Positions 53,419-63,334 of a stretch of 64,000 nt of DNA are shown here, piece after piece. The stretch is taken from positions 3,286,001 to 3,350,000 of the forward strand of contig NZ_CP010979.1 in NCBI RefSeq assembly GCF_000498395.2. Reading direction: 5' to 3'. Origin of the DNA: Pseudomonas putida S13.1.2 (lineage in GTDB: Bacteria; Pseudomonadota; Gammaproteobacteria; Pseudomonadales; Pseudomonadaceae). Under the pieces are notes generated by a model. That model did no database searches. It was not told the origin of the DNA and saw only the letters and a program-made list of their open reading frames with translations. The translations under genes and the position numbers were made by a program. Numbering within the stretch: the stretch's first letter is position 1; each line of letters starts with the position of its first letter.

Positions 53419-54924
53419 TCAGTTGTTGTAGAGGTCGATGATCGCGCTGACGGCCTGGTTCTTGACCTTGGCCAGGTCATTACGGGCCTGCTCGATACGC
53501 TCGAGGTAGGCATCGTCGATGTCGCCGGTGACGTACTCACCGTTGAACACCGCGCAATCGAAGTGGTCGATCTTGATCTTGCCGCCACCGACCGAGTCGA
53601 TCAGGTCTGGCAGGTCCTGATAGATCAGCCAATCGGCGCCAATCAACTCGGCCACCTGTTCGGTGGTACGGTTGTGGGCGATCAGTTCGTGAACACTCGG
53701 CATGTCGATGCCGTAGACGTTGGGGTAGCGCACCGCAGGGGCTGCGGAGCAGAAGTAGACATTCTTGGCACCGGCTTCGCGGGCCATCTGGATGATCTGC
53801 TTGCAGGTGGTGCCGCGCACGATCGAGTCGTCCACCAGCATCACGTTCTTGCCGCGGAATTCCAGTTCGATGGCGTTGAGCTTCTGGCGTACCGATTTCT
53901 TGCGCGCGGCCTGGCCGGGCATGATGAAGGTACGGCCGATGTAGCGGTTCTTGACGAAGCCTTCGCGGAACTTGACGCCCAGGCGGTTGGCCAGCTCCAG
54001 CGCGGCAGTGCGGCTGGTGTCCGGGATCGGGATGACCACGTCGATATCGTGCTCTGGGCGCTCGCGCATGATCTTGTCAGCCAGCTTCTCACCCATGCGC
54101 AGACGGGCCTTGTACACCGAAATACCGTCGATGATCGAGTCCGGGCGGGCCAGGTAGACGTGCTCGAAGATGCACGGCTGCAGTTTTGGCGCTTCGGCGC
54201 ACTGCTTGGTGAACAGTTGGCCTTCCTCGGTGATGTACACCGCTTCGCCCGGCGCCAGGTCGCGGATCAGGGTGAAACCGAGCACGTCCAGGGCCACGCT
54301 TTCCGAGGCGATCATGTATTCCACGCCTTCGTCGGTGTGACGCTGGCCGAACACCACCGGGCGAATGCCGTGGGGGTCGCGGAAGCCGACGATGCCGTAA
54401 CCGGTGACCATCGCCACCACAGCGTAACCGCCGACGCAGCGGCTGTGCACGTGGGAAACAGCGGCGAACACGTCTTCTTCGGTCGGCTGCAGCTTGCCAC
54501 GCACCGCCAGCTCATGGGCGAACACGTTCAGCAGCACTTCCGAGTCGGAGTTGGTGTTGACGTGACGCAGGTCCGACTCGTAGATCTCCTTGGCCAACTG
54601 CTCGACGTTGGTCAGGTTGCCGTTGTGGGCCAGGGTGATGCCATACGGCGAGTTGACGTAGAACGGCTGGGCCTCGGCCGAGGTCGAGCTGCCCGCCGTC
54701 GGGTAGCGCACGTGGCCGATGCCCATGCTGCCCACCAGGCGCTGCATGTGACGCTGCTGGAAGACGTCACGCACCAGGCCATTATCCTTGCGCAGGAACA
54801 ACCGGCCGTCATGGCTGGTCACGATACCGGCAGCGTCCTGGCCGCGGTGCTGGAGGACCGTAAGCGCGTCATACAGCGCCTGATTGACGTTCGACTTACC
54901 GACGATACCGACGATGCCACACAT
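53419..54924 (-). CDS. purF: amidophosphoribosyltransferase
   Basis: A 501-residue enzyme of the first step of purine synthesis. Seen: the N-terminal nucleophile Cys2 in MCGIVGIVG (Ntn glutaminase domain), and the PRPP-binding loop [13 protein letters not shown] near residue 365 in the C-terminal transferase domain. Start 54924 leaves the essential Cys at position 2. Lies 42 bases after cvpA in the same transcript. Confidence 0.97.
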   Translation of the reverse strand: MCGIVGIVGKSNVNQALYDALTVLQHRGQDAAGIVTSHDGRLFLRKDNGLVRDVFQQRHMQRLVGSMGIGHVRYPTAGSSTSAEAQPFYVNSPYGITLAHNGNLTNVEQLAKEIYESDLRHVNTNSDSEVLLNVFAHELAVRGKLQPTEEDVFAAVSHVHSRCVGGYAVVAMVTGYGIVGFRDPHGIRPVVFGQRHTDEGVEYMIASESVALDVLGFTLIRDLAPGEAVYITEEGQLFTKQCAEAPKLQPCIFEHVYLARPDSIIDGISVYKARLRMGEKLADKIMRERPEHDIDVVIPIPDTSRTAALELANRLGVKFREGFVKNRYIGRTFIMPGQAARKKSVRQKLNAIELEFRGKNVMLVDDSIVRGTTCKQIIQMAREAGAKNVYFCSAAPAVRYPNVYGIDMPSVHELIAHNRTTEQVAELIGADWLIYQDLPDLIDSVGGGKIKIDHFDCAVFNGEYVTGDIDDAYLERIEQARNDLAKVKNQAVSAIIDLYNN

Positions 54925-54966
54925 GCGACGCAACCCCTACTTTGACGAAACTTGAGTGAATAGCGC

Positions 54967-55524
54967 TCAGGGCCGGGACGGCCCGAGCAACTGTTCCTTG
55001 AACGGAAGATCAGCCGGAGCGCTGATCAACCCACTGGGCGACCACTGGCCGGTGAAACCCAAAATCAGGTTTTTCGACCAGTCGGCGACCAAGAGAAATT
55101 GTGGTATCAGGCGCGATTCCTGCCACCAGGTGTCTTGTTGAACCGGCCCCAGGCTGATCAGGCCTATGGCCACCACTACCAGCAAGGCCCCGCGCGCAGC
55201 GCCAAAGGCCATGCCCAGGAAACGATCGGTGCCGGACAGCCCGGTTACACGGATCAGCTCGCCGACCAGGAAGTTGACCATGGCCCCCACCAGCAAGGTG
55301 GCGACGAAAAGAATGGCGCAGCCGGCGATGACGCGCATCGATGGCGTCTGGATATAGCTCTCAAGATACACCGAGAGCGAACCGCCGAACATCCACGCAA
55401 CCGCACCGGCAATGATCCAGATGAGCAACGACAAGGCTTCCTTGACGAAGCCGCGCTTGAGACTGATCAGTGTGGAGACGGCGATGATCGCGATGATCGC
55501 CCAATCAACCAAGGTAAATGCCAC
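54967..55524 (-). CDS. cvpA: CvpA family inner-membrane protein
   Basis: A 185-residue protein with four hydrophobic helices beginning FTLVDWAIIAIIAVSTLISL, typical of CvpA, which is linked to purF in most gammaproteobacteria and named for colicin V production. Exact role is unsettled. The 197-base gap to dedD upstream holds a REP pair. Confidence 0.93.
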   Translation of the reverse strand: MAFTLVDWAIIAIIAVSTLISLKRGFVKEALSLLIWIIAGAVAWMFGGSLSVYLESYIQTPSMRVIAGCAILFVATLLVGAMVNFLVGELIRVTGLSGTDRFLGMAFGAARGALLVVVAIGLISLGPVQQDTWWQESRLIPQFLLVADWSKNLILGFTGQWSPSGLISAPADLPFKEQLLGPSRP

Positions 55525-55611
55525 GGTGCTGCCTGCAGACGTTTGAGGCGGCGCATTTTACCAGAGCGACGGGCTAGGAGTAAGCGGAATGTCGGGTGGA
55601 TTGGTGTTGGC

Positions 55612-55715
55612 TTTATCGCCGGCAAACCAGCTCCCGTAGAGAAAGCACAGCCCTTGAGGTCAATGCGATCGCGGTGGGAGCTGGCTTGCCAGCGATGGGC
55701 GGCAAAGCCGCCCTG
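55612..55715. repeat. inverted REP pair (GCCGGCAAACCAGC type), diverged
   Basis: TTATCGCCGGCAAACCAGCTCCC at 55612 and GGGAGCTGGCTTGCCAGCGATGG near 55677 are facing arms with several mismatches, followed by GGGCGGCAAAGCCGCCC ending at 55715. It lies between dedD and cvpA, which otherwise are read in the same direction. Confidence 0.75.
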
Positions 55716-55721
55716 GTGATT

Positions 55722-56387
55722 TCAGCTGCGTTCTGGCTGGAAACGCACCACAAAGCCCTTGAGGCTGTTCTGGCGGTTGATGGCATCGCGCGTGCGCTCG
55801 GCTTCGGCCCGCTCGATCAGTGGCCCGACATACACCCGGTTCATCCCGCCCGCCGAGCGGATATAGGCGTTGTAGCCCTGGCTGCGCAGGGTTTGCTGCA
55901 GCTTTTCGGCACCGGCACGGTTGGACAGGCTGGCCAACTGGATGGACCAGCTGACAGGCAAGCCATTGACGTCGATCTTCGAGGGGGCAGCCGCCTTGGC
56001 CACTGCCGTGGCAGGTGCCGGGGTGGCCACCGGCTTAGGCTCGGCCTTGGGTGCCGGGGCCTGCGGCTTGGCCGGCTGAACCTGCGCCTGGGTCTGCGGC
56101 GATGGCGTGATCGGCTGGCTGGGGGTAGCGGGCGGCGCAGTAGACTCATCGACCACCACCGGTGGCTGCTGCGGCTCTTGCGCAATGACCTGCGGCTCCG
56201 GCACGGCGACCGGGTCCACTTTCACTTCCGGCAGGCTTGGCATGGCCGGTGCCTGCGGGGCCTCGACGTGCACCTGGCGCATCTCGTCCTCGCGGGTGAA
56301 CAGCATCGGCAGGAAAATCACCGCCAGCGCCACCAGCACCAGCGCACCCACCATGCGCTGTTTCATCCCTTTATCCAGCACTGCCAT
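55722..56387 (-). CDS. dedD: SPOR-domain protein DedD-like
   Basis: A 221-residue protein with one N-terminal membrane helix (MVGALVLVALAVIFLPMLF), a long Pro/Ala/Gln linker and a C-terminal SPOR domain (SWSIQLASLSNRAGAEKLQQ to MNRVYVGPLIERAEAERTRD) that binds denuded septal peptidoglycan. Position between folC and cvpA is the standard place of DedD. It overlaps the folC end by 17 bases. Confidence 0.92.
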   Translation of the reverse strand: MAVLDKGMKQRMVGALVLVALAVIFLPMLFTREDEMRQVHVEAPQAPAMPSLPEVKVDPVAVPEPQVIAQEPQQPPVVVDESTAPPATPSQPITPSPQTQAQVQPAKPQAPAPKAEPKPVATPAPATAVAKAAAPSKIDVNGLPVSWSIQLASLSNRAGAEKLQQTLRSQGYNAYIRSAGGMNRVYVGPLIERAEAERTRDAINRQNSLKGFVVRFQPERS

Positions 56388-57678
56388 CTACTCCACCCTC
56401 CTGGGCGTGCCGCTCCAGCCACTCCAGCGCCTGGGCAACACAGAAAAACGAACCGAACAGCAGGACCTGATCATCTGCCGTCGCCTGAGCGCACTGCCCT
56501 TCAAGGGCGGCGTCGACGCTGGCATAAGACTTCACCGCAGCACCGAGGTTCGTCAAGGCCGTGGCCAGTACTGCAGCCGGGCGGCTGCGGGGAGTATCCA
56601 GCGGCGCCACGGCCCAGTCGTCGACCAGGCCCTGCAGCGGCGCGACAACGCCATCCAGGTCCTTGTCGGCGAGCAGGCCGAACACCACCAGGCGACGCCC
56701 CTTGAGCGGCCGGGCCGCCAGGCGCCGGGCCAGGTACTCCGCTGCATGGGGATTGTGCCCCACGTCCAGCAGCAGCTCCACCGGCTTGCCCTGCCAGTTC
56801 ACCATGCGGCGATCGAGGCGGCCGGTGATGCGGGTAGCCAGCAGCGCCTCGCGCACCTGCGCGGCATCCCACGGCAGACCCATCAGCAGGTAAGCCTGCA
56901 GGGCCAGCGTGGCGTTTTCCATGGGCAGGTCAAGCAAAGGCAGGTCGCGCAGCGCTACCTGCGTACCGTCAGCCGCCGTACCGCGCCAGTGCCAGCTGCC
57001 AGCGGCAATGGCCAGGTCGAAGTCACGGCCGCGCAGGAACAGCGGCGCTGCCAGTTCGGCGGCCTTGTCCAGCAACGGCTGCGGCGGGTCCAGGTCCCCG
57101 CACAGGGCCGGTTTGCCCGGGCGGAAGATGCCGGCCTTCTCGAAGGCCACAAGCTCGCGAGTATCGCCCAGGTAATCGACATGGTCGACGCCGATACTGG
57201 TCACCAGGGCCAGGTCGGCGTCCACCACGTTCACGGTGTCCAGGCGGCCACCAAGCCCCACTTCCAGCACCACGGCATCCAGCTGCGACTGGTAGAACAA
57301 CCAGAACGCTGCCAGCGTGCCCATCTCGAAGTAGGTCAGGGAAATTTCGCCCCGCGCCGCCTCGACGGCGGCGAAGGCTTCGCACAGGCGCTCATCGCTG
57401 GCTTCTTGACCATCGATCACTACCCGCTCGTTGTAACGCAACAGGTGCGGCGAGCTGTACACGCCGACCTTGAGCCCCTGGGCGCGCAGCAGCGAGGCCA
57501 CGAACGCGCAGGTCGAGCCCTTGCCGTTGGTGCCGGTTACCGTCACCACGCGCGGTGCCAGCTTGCCCAGCGCCAGCCGCGCAAGCACCTTCTGCGACCG
57601 CTCCAGGCCCATGTCGATGGCCGAGGGGTGCAACTGCTCGAGGTAGGCGAGCCATTCGCCCAGGGATCGTTGTGTCAT
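56371..57678 (-). CDS. folC: bifunctional folylpolyglutamate synthase/dihydrofolate synthase
   Basis: A 435-residue Mur-ligase-like enzyme that adds glutamate to dihydropteroate and folates. Seen: P-loop VTGTNGKGSTCAF near residue 46, SPHLLRYNERV, DALVLEVGLGGRLDTVN-like LEVGLGGRLDTVN, and LDVGHNPHAAEYL. Start ATG 57678 shares one base with the accD stop; a GTG at 57681 is an alternative. Confidence 0.96.
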   Translation of the reverse strand: MTQRSLGEWLAYLEQLHPSAIDMGLERSQKVLARLALGKLAPRVVTVTGTNGKGSTCAFVASLLRAQGLKVGVYSSPHLLRYNERVVIDGQEASDERLCEAFAAVEAARGEISLTYFEMGTLAAFWLFYQSQLDAVVLEVGLGGRLDTVNVVDADLALVTSIGVDHVDYLGDTRELVAFEKAGIFRPGKPALCGDLDPPQPLLDKAAELAAPLFLRGRDFDLAIAAGSWHWRGTAADGTQVALRDLPLLDLPMENATLALQAYLLMGLPWDAAQVREALLATRITGRLDRRMVNWQGKPVELLLDVGHNPHAAEYLARRLAARPLKGRRLVVFGLLADKDLDGVVAPLQGLVDDWAVAPLDTPRSRPAAVLATALTNLGAAVKSYASVDAALEGQCAQATADDQVLLFGSFFCVAQALEWLERHAQEGGVDGSAG

Positions 57679-58571
57679 CACGCGACAGCAGCCGCCTCAC
57701 GCGCTTGCTCCGGTGTTTCCTGGCCAGTCATCTGCGCCAGCAGGCGGGCCAGACGCGGGCGCAGTTCGCCACGGGAGATGATCAGGTCGATAGCACCGTG
57801 CTCCAGCAGGAACTCGCTGCGCTGGAAGCCTTCTGGCAGCTTCTCGCGGACGGTCTGCTCGATCACACGCGGGCCGGCAAAGCCGATCAGGGCCTTTGGC
57901 TCACCGACGATCACGTCGCCGAGCATCGCCAGGCTGGCAGAAACGCCGCCGTACACCGGGTCGGTCAGCACCGAGATGAACGGGATGCCTTCTTCGCGCA
58001 GGCGCGCCAGCACGGCCGACGTCTTGGCCATCTGCATCAGCGAGATCAGCGCTTCCTGCATGCGCGCACCGCCCGAGGCGGAGAAACAGACCATCGGGCA
58101 GCGGTGTTCCAGGGCGTAGTTGGCCGCGCGCACGAAGCGCTCGCCGACGATGGCACCCATGGAGCCGCCCATGAACGAGAACTCGAAGGCGCTGACCACG
58201 ATCGGCATGCCCATCAGGGTGCCGCTCATGGAGATCAGCGCGTCTTTTTCGCCGGTCTGCTTCTGGGCGCCGGTCAGGCGGTCCTTGTACTTCTTGCCGT
58301 CACGGAACTTCAGGCGGTCGACCGGCTCCAGGTCGGCACCCAGTTCGGCACGGCCTTCGGCATCCAGGAAGATATCGATGCGTGCACGTGCGCCGATGCG
58401 CATGTGGTGGTTGCACTTGGGGCAGACATCCAGGGTTTTTTCCAGCTCCGGACGATACAGCACGGCCTCGCAGGACGGGCACTTGTGCCACAGGCCCTCA
58501 GGCACCGAGCTCTTCTTCACCTCGGAACGCATGATCGAAGGGATCAGTTTGTCGACTAACCAGTTGCTCAT
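57678..58571 (-). CDS. accD: acetyl-CoA carboxylase carboxyltransferase subunit beta
   Basis: A 297-residue subunit that, with AccA, transfers the carboxyl group to acetyl-CoA in fatty-acid synthesis. Seen: the four-cysteine zinc finger (CPSCEAVLY and VCPKCNHH) at residues 30-55, and the crotonase-like glycine-rich [20 protein letters not shown]. The start is preceded by TGGAGAAAG. It is 216 bases downstream of trpF. Confidence 0.97.
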   Translation of the reverse strand: MSNWLVDKLIPSIMRSEVKKSSVPEGLWHKCPSCEAVLYRPELEKTLDVCPKCNHHMRIGARARIDIFLDAEGRAELGADLEPVDRLKFRDGKKYKDRLTGAQKQTGEKDALISMSGTLMGMPIVVSAFEFSFMGGSMGAIVGERFVRAANYALEHRCPMVCFSASGGARMQEALISLMQMAKTSAVLARLREEGIPFISVLTDPVYGGVSASLAMLGDVIVGEPKALIGFAGPRVIEQTVREKLPEGFQRSEFLLEHGAIDLIISRGELRPRLARLLAQMTGQETPEQAREAAAVA

Positions 58572-58787
58572 GCTTTCTTTCTCCAGTATTGGCAGGCGGG
58601 GGTCGGCGTCACCGGCCCTGCCCTGCCCTTGAGCTCAAAATCTTGTATGAAACGATGATGGACCGGCCACCGGGGCTTCCAGCGTGCCACTCCACCGCTA
58701 ATGTGTTGTTGTGCCGCCACCGGCGGCTGCCCCGCAGGGCTGCGAAAGCTATGGACGATGGCGCGCAGCCAGCCGTCACATCTGCCA

Positions 58788-59408
58788 TCACGCCTGTTTC
58801 ACCGCCTGCATGAAGGCCTCGATTTTCGCCGCGTCCTTGATGCCCTTGGCCTGTTCGACGCCACCGCTGACATCCACCGCATAAGGCCGCACCTGGGCAA
58901 TGGCCTGGCCGACGTTATCGGCCGACAGCCCGCCCGCCAGGATGATGGGCTTGCTCAGGTGTGCCGGCACCAGTGACCAGTCGAACGCCTCACCGGTTCC
59001 CCCGGGTACGCCTGCCACGTAGGTGTCGAGCAATATGCCGCGGGCCCCTGCGTAAAGCTGGCAGGCTGCCTCCAGGTCGTCGCCCGGGCGCACGCGCAGG
59101 GCCTTGATCCAGGGCCGGTGATAGCCTTCGCAGTCTTGCGGGGTTTCGTCGCCGTGGAACTGTAGCAGGTCCAGTGGAACCACTTCGAGGATCTCGTTCA
59201 GCTCGCAACGCGAGGCATTGACGAACAGCCCGACCGTGGTCACGAACGGTGGCAACTCGGCAATGATCGCCCGCGCCTGGCGCACGTCAACGGCTCGCGG
59301 GCTCTTGGCATAGAAGACAAAGCCGATGGCATCGGCACCCGCTTCGGCAGCGGCCAGTGCGTCTTCGATACGGGTAATCCCGCAGATCTTGCTGCGAACA
59401 TTGCTCAT
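58788..59408 (-). CDS. trpF: phosphoribosylanthranilate isomerase
   Basis: A 206-residue TIM-barrel enzyme of tryptophan synthesis. Seen: [20 protein letters not shown] at the N-terminus with the catalytic cysteine, LLQFHGDE, and [15 protein letters not shown] followed by VDVSGGVE. Length is typical. It is separated from other trp genes, as usual in pseudomonads, and lies between truA and accD. The 216-base spacer after it holds no recognised gene but may carry a promoter for accD. Confidence 0.96.
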   Translation of the reverse strand: MSNVRSKICGITRIEDALAAAEAGADAIGFVFYAKSPRAVDVRQARAIIAELPPFVTTVGLFVNASRCELNEILEVVPLDLLQFHGDETPQDCEGYHRPWIKALRVRPGDDLEAACQLYAGARGILLDTYVAGVPGGTGEAFDWSLVPAHLSKPIILAGGLSADNVGQAIAQVRPYAVDVSGGVEQAKGIKDAAKIEAFMQAVKQA

Positions 59409-59469
59409 GGACAGCGAACCCTGATTGTTACGGTGAAAGGCCGGATGTTAGCAAATGGCTTTTCGTCCG

Positions 59470-60330
59470 TCAGTCTGCCAACGCCTCGTAGCCCGTCAAA
59501 AAGTGTGGGCCGATGTAACGCTGGGGCAGCGCATATTCCTCGGGGTACTCCACCTGGACCAGGTAAAGCCCGTACGGATGGGCCGTGACCCCGCCTTCCC
59601 GGCGGTTGCGCCCTTCCAGCACTTCACGCGCCCAGGTGACAGGGCGCTCGCCGGCACCGATGGCCGTCAGCACACCGACAATGTTGCGCACCATGTGGTG
59701 CAGGAAGGCAGTGGCGCGTACGTCCAGCACAATCATCTGGCCATGGCGGGTAACGCGCAGGTGGTAGATGTGCTTGATCGGCGACTTGGCCTGGCACTGG
59801 CTGGCGCGGAAGGCGCTGAAGTCGTGGGTGCCAAGCAGGAACCGGGCCGCTTCGGCCATGCGCTCGACGTCCAGCGGGCGGTGGTTCCAGGTCACTTCCT
59901 CGGCCAGGTGCGCCGGGCGGATCGGGTCGTTGTAGATGACGTAGCGGTAGCGCCGCGCACACGCCTTGAAGCGGGCATGGAAGTCGGCCGGCATCGGCCG
60001 CGACCAGACCACGCTGATGTCGTGCGGCAGGTTGAAATTGGTACCCAGGGTCCAGGCGCGTTCGTCGCGCACGGCGCGGGTATCGAAGTGCACGACCTGG
60101 CCGCAGCCATGCACGCCGGCATCGGTGCGCCCGGCACAGATCACCGAAATCGGTTCGTTGGCGACCTTGGACAGCGCTTGTTCCAGCGCTTGCTGGACAC
60201 TGGATACACCACTGGCCTGGCGCTGCCAGCCGCGGTAGCGGGCGCCCTTGTATTCCACGCCAAGGGCGATTCGGGAGTAGCCTTCGGCCGCGGATTCGGC
60301 GGTAGCGGTGTCGATGATGTCCAAGCGCAT
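59470..60330 (-). CDS. truA: tRNA pseudouridine synthase A (positions 38-40)
   Basis: A 286-residue pseudouridine synthase. Seen: the catalytic aspartate in CAGRTDAGVHG near residue 70, RRYRYVIYND, and the C-terminal FLHHMVRNIVGVL. The start at 60330 (MRLDIIDTATAE) has AGG upstream and is preferred over an open extension toward 60396, which crosses a hairpin. Confidence 0.95.
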   Translation of the reverse strand: MRLDIIDTATAESAAEGYSRIALGVEYKGARYRGWQRQASGVSSVQQALEQALSKVANEPISVICAGRTDAGVHGCGQVVHFDTRAVRDERAWTLGTNFNLPHDISVVWSRPMPADFHARFKACARRYRYVIYNDPIRPAHLAEEVTWNHRPLDVERMAEAARFLLGTHDFSAFRASQCQAKSPIKHIYHLRVTRHGQMIVLDVRATAFLHHMVRNIVGVLTAIGAGERPVTWAREVLEGRNRREGGVTAHPYGLYLVQVEYPEEYALPQRYIGPHFLTGYEALAD

Positions 60331-60369
60331 GAAACCTGTGGGGTGTACGGAATGGCGGGGATTATAACG

Positions 60370-60396
60370 ACAACGGCAGCCTTGTAGGGCTGCCAT
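60370..60396 (-). terminator. possible terminator between fimV and truA
   Basis: GGCAGCC (60375-60381) pairs with GGCTGCC (60388-60394). Read on the minus strand the stem is followed by GTTGTCGTTATAAT, a T-rich but interrupted tract. It would end the fimV transcript before truA, or partly attenuate it. Confidence 0.45.
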
Positions 60397-60420
60397 TGGA
60401 GGTGTGTAGCGCTTGCGGGC

Positions 60421-60510
60421 GTCTTCGCGGGCTTGCCCGCTCCCACAGGTTACTCACAAGGTCGAAGACTTGTGGAGAACCTGTGGGAGCGGGCAAGCCC
60501 GCGAAGACGC
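60421..60510. repeat. inverted REP pair (GCGGGCTTGCCCGC type)
   Basis: GTCTTCGCGGGCTTGCCCGC begins at 60421 and its mirror GCGGGCAAGCCCGCGAAGAC ends near 60509, with paired TCCCACAGGTT and AACCTGTGGGA, and ACAAGGTCG/CGAAGACTTGT in the loop. It forms the 3' flank of fimV. Confidence 0.87.
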
Positions 60511-60524
60511 CTGCCCTGCTTGCA

Positions 60525-63263
60525 TCAGACCAGGCGAGAGAGCATGTCCTCGGCTTCCTGGCGCTGGCTGTCGTCGCCGTCCTTGACCACTTCATCAAGG
60601 ATGTCGCGCGCGCCCTGGTTGTCACCCATGTCGATGTAGGCGCGGGCCAGGTCGAGCTTGGTGGCCACTTCGTCGCTGCCGGAGAAGAAGTCGAAGTCCA
60701 GGTCGTCCAAAGGCTCGGGCTCAGGCTGCGCAGCCGCATCTTCGCTGGTGAAGTGTGGCTCCAGCGATGGCGATTCGAGGCTTTGCGACAGCTTGTCCAG
60801 TTCGGCGTTGACGTCGTCCAGCTCCGAGGCAAAGCTCTTGGCGGCAGGCGAATCGTCCTCCAGCGACAGCGACAAGTCGAAGTCCGATGGCATGTCGAAA
60901 TCGGAGACTGGGTCAAACTCCGGCACGCTGTCGAAGGCAGCCAGTTCGGCGGCGACGTCCACCGGGGCCTCTTGCGCTGCAGCCGGGGCGGCCGGGGCAA
61001 CCGGTTCACTGACATCGAGGTCGAAATCGGACAGGTCAACAGCAGGCTGCGGCTCGGCCTGGGCCAGCATGGCTTCGAAATCGGCGTCGGCGTCGGCTTG
61101 CAGATCGGCATCCACGGCAAACGGCTGCTCTTCTGGCTGAACCTCTTCAAGCACAGGCTCATCCAGCACAGGCTCGGCAATCACCCGCTCGTCGGGTACA
61201 GGCTCCTGGGGCGCCGGCTCGTCCAGCAACGGCGCTGCCAGCGGGTCTTGCTCCGCCAGGTCTTCACCCAGGCTCAGGTCGAAGGCGCTGTCCAGGCCCT
61301 GCTCATCCAGGCCCGATGCATCCAGGGTCGACACCTCTTCGAAGGCATCCAGCTCTGCTTCAGGCTCTGCTTGCGCCACAACCTCTGGCTCAGCCTCTAC
61401 CTGCGGCTCGAACTCAGGCACCTCGTCAGGCACCACATCGGCAACCACCGGCGCCTCAGGCTCGTCGTGCAGCAACTCCTGCACGTACTGCTCATCCATC
61501 TCGGCAGCCAGCGCTGCCGCACCCAGGCCGGCAGCGGCCAGGCCAAGCATGGCCGGGTATCGCTCTTTCAGCCCGGCAACCTGGGCAGTATTGTGCTCAC
61601 TGGCTTGCAGCTTGCGCTCCTGTTCGGCGAACGCGCTCTGGTCACCCTGGCGGGCATACACGTCCATCAGTTTCAGGCGCAGGTCGTCACGCTCCGGCGA
61701 GGCGTCCACAGCGGGCTCCAGCAGTTCGGTGGCGCGGTTCAGGCGGCCCTCGGCCAGGCATTGATCAACTTCGGCCAACAGCGCGGCGTGCGGGTCTGCG
61801 TACGGCTCAGGCTCGCGTTCTGCCTCGGCGGCGGGTGCTGCCACTTTTTCCGCAGCAACGGCAGCGGCAGCCGAAGCTGCGACCACGGCTGGCGACAGGG
61901 TCACGCTCGGCTCCGAGATTTCGACGCCGTCGAGGCTCTCGCTATCGTTGTCGAAACCTGTGCCTTGCTCTTCTTCCAGCGCCCGCGCCATGCGCAGGTG
62001 CTTTTCAGCCTCTTGCTGGGCCTTGCGCTTGCGCGCCAGCAGCCAAAGCAACAAGGCCAGCACCAGTATGCTGGAGCCGGCAATCAGCCAAAGCAGCCAC
62101 GGGTTGCCCAGGACCTGGTCGAGTGCGCTGCCCGGCTGGCTGGCTGGCGCTGGCTTGGGTGCGGTATCGACGGCAGCGGGTGCAGGCTTGACCGCTGGCT
62201 GAGCGGCTTCCGCCGCCTGGGGCGGAGCAGCAGCAGCAGCCACTGCCGGAGCGGCAGCACCCTGGCCTTCGAGACGCGCCAGCTGGTCGTTCTTCAGCTC
62301 GATCAGACGCTGCAGCTTGTCCAGCTGGCTTTGCAGGTCGGTCATGCGGCTTTTGAGTTCGTCGTTGTCGCGGCGACTGGTGTCCAGGCTTTCCTGGGCC
62401 ACAGCCAGCTTGTCGCTGAGTGCCTTGGCCTGGCCGGCACCGGCCTGGTTGCCCGGGCTGACCAGGCGCAGGTTGTCGCCCTGGGCGATACGCGACGGGG
62501 CGGCCTCGGCGGCGCCACGGCGGGTAGCGTCGAGCTGGCGGGCACGCGGGCCCAGGCGGCGGCCTTCACGCCAGGCGGCATACTGTTCGGCCACCTCGCT
62601 GTTTGCCTCGCCCTGGGCAATGTTCTGGATCTGCTGCTGGTCGGGCAGGCGCAGCACCTGGCCAACCTTCAGCTGGTTGATGTTGTTGCCGATGAAGGCG
62701 TCCGGGTTCAGCGCCTGGATCGCGATCATGGTCTGCTGGATCGAGCCACCCTGGGTGTTGCGCGCAGCAATTTGCCACAGGGTGTCGCGGCGCTGGGTGG
62801 TGTAGTTGCTGGCACCGGTTGCGGCCGGTGTGACATTGCCCGCCGCTGGCTTGTCGCCCTGGGCCTTGGCCTGGTCCAGCAACACGCTGTAGTCACGCAG
62901 CAGACGGCCCTGCGGCCACATCACCTGGACCAGGAACTTGACCACTGGCCCCGGCAGCGGCTGGCTGGAGGTAACCCGCAGCACGCTCTTGCCGTTGGGG
63001 TTGATCACCGGTGTGAAGGTCAGGTCTTCGAGGTACGTGGGAAACGCCACCCCGGCCTTGCTGAACTCTTCCGGTGGCGCCAGGCTTGGCGCCACTTCGG
63101 CGGCTTTGAGGTCGCGCACGTCGAGCAATTCGATCTCGGCGTCCAGCGGCTGATTCTGTGCCGACTTCAGGGTCAGCTCCCCCAGGCCCAGCGCATTCGC
63201 CATGCCAGACGACAGCGCGGATGCTGCAGCCATGGCCAGAACCAGTTTGCGAATTCGAAGCAT
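60525..63263 (-). CDS. fimV: FimV-like peptidoglycan-binding motility protein
   Basis: A 912-residue inner-membrane protein. Seen: a signal peptide (MLRIRKLVLAMAAASALSSG), the FimV N-terminal domain, a LysM segment at about residues 155-212 (YTTQRRDTLWQIAARNTQGG), a coiled coil at 300-335, one membrane helix near residues 385-408 (LLWLIAGSSILVLALLLWLL), a very acidic low-complexity cytoplasmic region and the conserved C-terminal TPR (LARAYIDMGDNQGARDILDE). FimV helps place and activate type IV pili and polar complexes. Its acidic repeats produce a long spurious frame on the other strand. Confidence 0.94.
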   Translation of the reverse strand: MLRIRKLVLAMAAASALSSGMANALGLGELTLKSAQNQPLDAEIELLDVRDLKAAEVAPSLAPPEEFSKAGVAFPTYLEDLTFTPVINPNGKSVLRVTSSQPLPGPVVKFLVQVMWPQGRLLRDYSVLLDQAKAQGDKPAAGNVTPAATGASNYTTQRRDTLWQIAARNTQGGSIQQTMIAIQALNPDAFIGNNINQLKVGQVLRLPDQQQIQNIAQGEANSEVAEQYAAWREGRRLGPRARQLDATRRGAAEAAPSRIAQGDNLRLVSPGNQAGAGQAKALSDKLAVAQESLDTSRRDNDELKSRMTDLQSQLDKLQRLIELKNDQLARLEGQGAAAPAVAAAAAPPQAAEAAQPAVKPAPAAVDTAPKPAPASQPGSALDQVLGNPWLLWLIAGSSILVLALLLWLLARKRKAQQEAEKHLRMARALEEEQGTGFDNDSESLDGVEISEPSVTLSPAVVAASAAAAVAAEKVAAPAAEAEREPEPYADPHAALLAEVDQCLAEGRLNRATELLEPAVDASPERDDLRLKLMDVYARQGDQSAFAEQERKLQASEHNTAQVAGLKERYPAMLGLAAAGLGAAALAAEMDEQYVQELLHDEPEAPVVADVVPDEVPEFEPQVEAEPEVVAQAEPEAELDAFEEVSTLDASGLDEQGLDSAFDLSLGEDLAEQDPLAAPLLDEPAPQEPVPDERVIAEPVLDEPVLEEVQPEEQPFAVDADLQADADADFEAMLAQAEPQPAVDLSDFDLDVSEPVAPAAPAAAQEAPVDVAAELAAFDSVPEFDPVSDFDMPSDFDLSLSLEDDSPAAKSFASELDDVNAELDKLSQSLESPSLEPHFTSEDAAAQPEPEPLDDLDFDFFSGSDEVATKLDLARAYIDMGDNQGARDILDEVVKDGDDSQRQEAEDMLSRLV

Positions 63264-63334
63264 GACCTCTTCCCTTGTATGAATCGTCCCGAAACCTGCA
63301 AGCAGAGCAGGACAAAAGTGCTCGCCAGTATCTT

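Noticed and set aside
57678..57681. GTG at 57681 as folC start
   Set aside because: The adjacent ATG at 57678 gives the usual MTQRSLGEW start; the difference is one residue, so the ATG was kept.
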